Positions 15,520 through 19,298 of a stretch of DNA of 19,298 nt are shown in pieces. The notes beneath the pieces were generated by a model, which worked only from the letters and a program-made list of their open reading frames with translations, did no database searches and was not told the origin of the DNA. Made by a program: the position numbers and the translations under genes. Positions within the stretch are counted from its first letter, which is position 1; every line of letters starts with the position of its first letter. Source of the DNA: JAWXVD01 sp044425705 (GTDB lineage Bacteria > Bacillota > Clostridia > Lachnospirales > Lachnospiraceae); contig JAWXVD010000063.1 of NCBI GenBank assembly GCA_044425705.1, forward strand, positions 1 to 19,298, read 5' to 3'.

Positions 15520-15605
15520 AAAGAAGTAGAAAAGTAAGTGAACACTATCTATGGATAAGCTATTGAAACTTTATAAACCGTTACATCTGTTCTAGAAATC
15601 ATTTC

Positions 15606-17294
15606 TCATCCCTTCACGACTCTACAACTTTTATGAAAAAATCCAATTCCATATACTGTAATATCCGTGTATCCTTCTGTTAAAAGACCATCCCTATACT
15701 GTTGTTTCTCTATTTGTGCCAGAGCTTCTCTGGTTACTGCCATTAGCTCAGAAGTTTTTTTTGCGATTTTAAATTCAAAAATATATGCTTTACCCTTAAA
15801 ACTAGGTCCTTTAATAATTAAATCTGCACGACCATTACCACTTTCCCTATTCGATAGCATTTGATAGTCTGACAATCCTGCATACAGCCCCAGCAACAAT
15901 CCATGATAAAAAGTTTCCCCTGCTTGAGAATTAGCAGTATCAAAATAACTAACTGTTTCCCATAAAACACAATTTATTTCTTCTTCTATTATCTCTGGAT
16001 TCCCTGCTAAAGTAGCTTCATATAATTTTGTGAAATCTGCTTGCTGTATTCGATCTGATATCCATCCTTGTATGTGCGTTTCATAGATATATCCCACTTC
16101 CTCATTTGGAATTTTCATAAGGGCATATGTTTTTCTACCCTCAAATCGTTCTGATATCTTCTTTAAATATCCTGTAAAATACAAAAAGTTCCATAAATTA
16201 TCTGTATTCACATAAATGTCTTCATAAGTAATATCCTCATGTATTGGCTTTTCAATACTTCCACCCGCCATCAATTCCTCTAACTCTGTCTTCGTTATAG
16301 AATCACTCTGTTCGATCAAATCACGCACAATACTATTAGCACTTGTATTGGACCAATAAGGTAGCGGATTTTTTTTATCATTAATCATGATTTGCTTCAT
16401 ATGATTCATCAAACTCCACGGATTGTATACCTTTGTGGCACCAAATAAATATCCATTATACCATTTTTGAATTTGCTCTAAATGATATGTTTTTTTATAA
16501 TAAACCAACATTTCTTCTACTTCATCTTCTGTAAAACCAAAATATTCCCCATATTCTTCATTTTCTATGGATATAATTTCCAGGTTATTTAATCCTGTAA
16601 AAATGCTCTCTTTACTAATTCTTAAACAACCTGTTATAATTCCCATAAATAAGGAATTATTTGTCTTTAGTGCCGCACTTAAAATACCTCTAATAAACCC
16701 TATCATTTCCTCATAAAATCCTTTAAAATACGCATTTTCTAAAGGCACATCATATTCATCTAACAGCACAATCACCTTTTCTCCATAGGCTTTTTCTAAA
16801 CATTCGCATAAAAATACCACAGATTCCGTCAATAAATTCCAATCTGCATTTCCCTTTTGGATCATCCTATATTTACTCATTTCAATATCATCTAAGACAT
16901 CTAAATCGAGAATTTTTTCATGTCTTTTAAACTCCTTGGAGATATTAACTTGAATCTTATCATAAGAACTATCGAAAGTTGGTTGTTTTCCTTCTTTAAA
17001 ATTCAACATAATCACAGGATACTTTCCCATATGCTTGGTATATTTTTCTCCAGCATCTGCAATTTTTAATCCCGCAAACAAATAAGAGTGATCTGTTTCA
17101 CTTTTTTCAAAAAAATATTTTAACATACTCAAATTCAAACTTTTCCCAAAACGACGTGGCCTTGTAAACAGCGACACCTTCACCGTATTATCTAGTAATT
17201 TTTTAAGTAATAATGTTTTATCTACGTAGTAACATTCTCTTTCTATCATCTCTTGAAAGTTATCAATTCCTATAGGTAATGGTTTGTAATCCAT
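15606..17294 (-). CDS. AAA-ATPase-like / PD-(D/E)XK nuclease protein (PF09820 + PF08011 type)
   Basis: A full-length protein of 562 residues. The N-terminus MDYKPLPIGIDNFQEMI is diagnostic; the Walker A-like motif is FTRPRRFGKS (43-52) and Walker B VIVLLDEYDVPL (174-185). The C-terminal nuclease core is NGRADLIIKG...YIFEFKIAKK with D491, E507 and K509 in place, so the protein looks catalytically intact. The ATG has GGGAGGA upstream. Such genes are usually multi-copy in Clostridia and Bacteroidetes; the function is not established, and mobile-element or defence roles have been proposed for related nucleases. A decayed copy lies at 705-1012, and a palindromic element shared with 5991-6050 lies just upstream of its start. 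Confidence 0.85.
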   Translation of the reverse strand: MDYKPLPIGIDNFQEMIERECYYVDKTLLLKKLLDNTVKVSLFTRPRRFGKSLNLSMLKYFFEKSETDHSYLFAGLKIADAGEKYTKHMGKYPVIMLNFKEGKQPTFDSSYDKIQVNISKEFKRHEKILDLDVLDDIEMSKYRMIQKGNADWNLLTESVVFLCECLEKAYGEKVIVLLDEYDVPLENAYFKGFYEEMIGFIRGILSAALKTNNSLFMGIITGCLRISKESIFTGLNNLEIISIENEEYGEYFGFTEDEVEEMLVYYKKTYHLEQIQKWYNGYLFGATKVYNPWSLMNHMKQIMINDKKNPLPYWSNTSANSIVRDLIEQSDSITKTELEELMAGGSIEKPIHEDITYEDIYVNTDNLWNFLYFTGYLKKISERFEGRKTYALMKIPNEEVGYIYETHIQGWISDRIQQADFTKLYEATLAGNPEIIEEEINCVLWETVSYFDTANSQAGETFYHGLLLGLYAGLSDYQMLSNRESGNGRADLIIKGPSFKGKAYIFEFKIAKKTSELMAVTREALAQIEKQQYRDGLLTEGYTDITVYGIGFFHKSCRVVKG

Positions 17295-17320
17295 GATTAT
17301 TCCTCCCTATTCAAATCCCA

Positions 17321-17380
17321 CATAAAAATAATGATATAATACCTTGTAATAAAAGTATTATACCATTATTTAATAAAATT
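17321..17380. repeat. Palindromic intergenic element, copy 2
   Basis: Matches 5991-6050 without gaps. Here it lies 27-86 bp upstream of the AAA/PD-(D/E)XK start and 60 bp downstream of the manA relic. On the minus strand one arm contains GGTATAATAC, a good -10 sequence, so it could be the promoter/operator of the nuclease gene, or the terminator of the relic. Confidence 0.5.
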
Positions 17381-17439
17381 AGCACTGTATTTTCAGCAAA
17401 TGATTCACAGCTGTAAATTACATCTTATTTTACATTGCC

Positions 17440-17943
17440 CTAACATCTGATTTTTAACAGTGTAGTGTCCCCTAACACAAAGCACCTACCTAAACCTGCT
17501 GGTAAAAACATACATTCACCTTTACGAAACCGAAGCGATTTCCCTGGTTTATCTGCTATTTCTATCTGTCCATCACCATCCAAACATAAAAGCACTTGAA
17601 ATGAATTCTCATAGATAGAAAAAGAACACCCCGTTTTTATTGTAAGCTTTTCTGTAATAAAATACTTACATCTACATAAAATTTCCCTTGATGAACCTGG
17701 ATAATAACGTACCATTCTAGCCTGTTGCTTCACTTCTTTACTAGAAGATAAATCCATTACCTCTAGCGCTTTATCAAAATGCAATTCTCTAGTTTTTCCA
17801 TTTTTATCCTTGCGATTATAATCATATACTCTATATGTGACATTGGAACTTTCCTGTATTTCGGCAATCAATGTGCCTGCTCCAACTCCATGCACCGTGC
17901 CAACAGGTACATAGATTACATCACCTTTTTTTACTTTTCTAAG
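17440..17943 (-). pseudogene. manA: Mannose-6-phosphate isomerase (type I), 3' half only
   Basis: The sequence from LRKVKKGDVIYVPVGTVHGV through LIAEIQESSNVTYRVYDYNR and RELHFDKALEV to the C-terminal cupin is the second half of type I ManA; GTVH carries the last zinc-binding histidine. The N-terminal half with the other zinc ligands (QxHxxE) is missing. The open frame extends to an ATG at 18033, but its first 30 codons are simply the complement of istB, so they are not ManA. The IS21 remnant replaced the 5' half and the promoter. The isomerase, which interconverts fructose 6-phosphate and mannose 6-phosphate, cannot be functional here. Confidence 0.85.
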
Positions 17944-17944
17944 A

Positions 17945-18109
17945 TTTTCGGAATGGGCATCTATGTTTGAAAATCGTACGATGGTAACGGCATTAATTGA
18001 TCGCTTGACTTTCCGTTCCCATGTATTGAACATGAATTCTGATAATCCTTATCGAGCCGAACACGCTGCAACGGCATCCAGTGGAGAAAAGGAGGTTGAT
18101 TCAGTATGA
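17945..18109 (+). pseudogene. istB: IstB C-terminal fragment (IS21 helper ATPase)
   Basis: The frame reads FSEWASMFENRTMVTALIDR, LTFRSHVLNMNSDNPYRAEH and a short tail ending EVDSV with TGA at 18107-18109. FSEW...DRLxxRxHVLxMN...YR is the conserved C-terminus of IstB. The AAA ATPase core is missing. Confidence 0.85.
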
Positions 18110-18279
18110 CTAGACAGGAACTAGAATCAGAATTAAAACTTGCAGAATATACTCTACAGGAAGCCGATGAGACATTCCAACAACTGCGCGAGGATTATCA
18201 TGCATTACGTGCCCATGCAGATGAGCTTGAAGCTCTCTTGCGATACTTTAGCATAGACTATCCTGAATTTTACGGATAG
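18106..18279 (+). CDS. 57-residue coiled-coil protein coupled to istB
   Basis: The sequence is MTRQELESELKLAEYTLQEA...LEALLRYFSIDYPEFYG, a single long charged helix with heptad-like leucines, then an aromatic acidic tail. The ATG overlaps the istB stop as ATGA and AAGGAGG lies 9 bases before it, a textbook coupled gene. Base composition is less AT-rich than the neighbours, like the istB fragment, so it travels with the IS21 element. IS21 elements normally have only istA and istB; the function of this third ORF is unknown to me. Confidence 0.65.
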   Translation: MTRQELESELKLAEYTLQEADETFQQLREDYHALRAHADELEALLRYFSIDYPEFYG

Positions 18280-18330
18280 CACAATTATTTAAGGGGAAGT
18301 ACTTGGTTGCTTCCCTATATTCAGAAACAA

Positions 18331-18482
18331 AGTGGTAAATGCTTTCACTGACAAGTGGTAAACTTATTCAGTGTCACAAGTGGTAAACAAATTGAATGTC
18401 ATAACCATGGCAAATGGTAAAGTAATTCACCGTCATGGTGGTAAACTCTCTAAATGTCATGTGGCAAAAAAATTCATTGACA
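18331..18482 (+). repeat. Six imperfect repeats at the IS21 right end
   Basis: Units of about 24 bp with consensus GTGGTAAAC-N(4-6)-TTCANTGTCA start near 18332, 18355, 18380, 18414, 18438 and 18461; the spacing is 23-34 bp. The last unit runs to the element end. They are probably transposase-binding sites. Confidence 0.7.
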
Positions 18483-18701
18483 TTCACATTCAAAATCCTT
18501 AAGTCTTTCTATATCGGTAAAATAATCTATTAAAACAATTTTCAAAATGTCTATATTTAAGCTAATTTTATCACTAAGATTACACATCTCAATAAATTTA
18601 TTAGCTCTTAACTCCATATTGTTAAACCTATCTTCTATTACACTTTCCCCAAATTTTTCTATTAAGTATTCATAACTTCTATCGCACTTTTGTTTAATCA
18701 T
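18483..18701 (-). pseudogene. Second copy of the 178-residue cassette protein, truncated by IS21
   Basis: The first 70 codons match the gene at 6135-6671 with two residue changes (MIKQ for MIEQ, S for C in NLSDKIS). At 18483 the match stops at the tip of the IS21 element, and the frame runs on for a few codons to a stop at 18474. The C-terminal 60 percent is lost. Confidence 0.85.
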
Positions 18702-18877
18702 GCTCTACCTCTTCAAACAGCTTCGATACCCCTTTTTCCAAAAATTCAATATACTAGCTTGCATCAGAATTTTCTTCAACACCTGTATATATGTGATAAC
18801 TATTTGCCAAAACTGCTTTCTTATATTTATGATTTATAATTTCTTTTATAAAATACTTCAATTCTGTAACACCCCTT
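18694..18877 (-). pseudogene. Second copy of the small membrane-anchored cassette protein, broken
   Basis: It corresponds to 6664-6847 at an offset of 12030. The reading frame contains TAG where the first copy has an arginine codon (DAS-stop-YIEF against DAREYIEF), and the match is lost before the membrane helix. The 8-bp overlap with the next gene is preserved. Confidence 0.8.
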
Positions 18878-19298
18878 GAAAGTTTAATCTACTTACTAAC
18901 TATCATCCTGCCTATATACTTTTTCAACAACAATAAGTTATTCTTTATACACTGATCACATTCATCAAAAATAATACCTCGAATTAATATCCATAATAAT
19001 TGTATTTTCTTAGCGGCTGCGATATCTTATTAAGCTATTGCTATGTATAATAGCACTGTTGTATGTCAAAAAATGAAAAAATTTGATAATTTATCAACTG
19101 GTATAGTGATGTTTTGCTGAATACATAATCTAAGTTCCACTAATAACAAATTAACCTTGCTATACTAATTCAATATCTCTATTCGATAAGAACGTGTTAA
19201 TTCATATTTTTTCGTGCTTGTAAGCAATGAAATTATGAGCGTAAAAATAGATAATAAGAAAGCAGATAAAGATGTAATAATAGCAGCAAGAATCGTTT
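18878..19298. other. No recognisable gene; possible ORF start at the window end
   Basis: AT-rich with frequent stops on both strands. From 19235 a plus-strand frame MSVKIDNKKADKDVIIAARI runs off the window, but I see no ribosome site before it and do not recognise it. Confidence 0.3.

Larger units (their letters stand above)
15388..15605. other. Intergenic region with a solitary IS66 end
   Basis: No gene is seen. It contains a small hairpin (15478-15494) and the IS66-like tip at 15490-15519. A second possible tip, GTAAGTGAACACTATC at 15534-15549, faces the other way, 14 bp further on. Confidence 0.4.
17944..18482 (+). mobile_element. IS21-family element remnant (right half)
   Basis: It holds, in order, the last 54 codons of istB, an overlapping 57-residue ORF and a set of end repeats. 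The minus-strand reading of the right end starts TGTCAATGAATTTTTTTGCC; IS21 ends begin with TGT or TG and carry several internal transposase-binding repeats. istA, the rest of istB and the left end are gone, and the left boundary joins directly into manA, so a deletion followed insertion. Confidence 0.75.

Noticed and set aside
17440..18033. An intact short mannose-6-phosphate isomerase
   Set aside because: The first 30 codons are the complement of the istB C-terminus and the zinc-binding N-terminal half is missing.
18331..18482. A CRISPR array
   Set aside because: The repeats are imperfect, the spacers are only a few variable bases, and the units sit at the end of an IS21 element.

Overview
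The window is AT-rich, Gram-positive-type DNA with strong AGGAGG-like ribosome binding sites and short intergenic gaps. Gene content (multi-copy AAA-ATPase/PD-(D/E)XK genes, a CotH-like protein beside a DUF6020-type membrane protein, IS66, ISL3 and IS21 remnants) suggests a Clostridia chromosome, most likely Lachnospiraceae. That assignment is inferred from gene families; no rRNA or other marker is present. The region looks like an accessory island full of decayed mobile and defence genes with a few intact cassettes between them.

Layout. 1-493: left part of an IS66-type element (tnpA, start of tnpB, terminal repeat). 705-1012: relic of an AAA/PD-(D/E)XK gene. 1018-4231: two intact genes on the minus strand, a CotH-like protein followed by a polytopic DUF6020-like membrane protein. 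4236-5871: broken ISL3 transposase, then a broken IS66 element (tnpB and tnpA, each with a lesion). 6135-7550: four small minus-strand genes packed with 8-bp overlaps or a 1-bp gap, function unknown; a damaged second copy of part of it sits at 18483-18877. 7860-8170: relic of an Rpn-like nuclease. 8576-9505: intact tyrosine recombinase. 9563-13404: a unit bounded by two identical 20-bp sites in inverted orientation, holding an ATP-grasp ligase gene (plus) that converges on a STAND-like ATPase/TPR gene and a small membrane protein gene (minus). 13443-15387: a broken unknown gene and a broken Septu-like ptuA/ptuB pair. 15606-17294: intact AAA/PD-(D/E)XK protein. 17440-17943: 3' half of manA, cut by an IS21-family remnant (17944-18482) that carries the end of istB, a translationally coupled 57-aa ORF and a set of end repeats. 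18878-19298: nothing recognisable.

The most interesting feature is the 9563-13404 unit. The two inverted sites share a non-palindromic centre, and a tyrosine recombinase gene begins 57 bp outside one of them. This is the arrangement expected of an invertible, phase-variable locus. The putative promoter of the ATP-grasp gene straddles the left site (-35 outside, -10 inside), so inversion could switch that gene. The alternative is that the sites are paired operators for one regulator. The four-gene overlapping cassette at 6135-7550 is the second candidate for an undescribed system, because it occurs twice in this window. All comparisons were made by eye; no database search was run.
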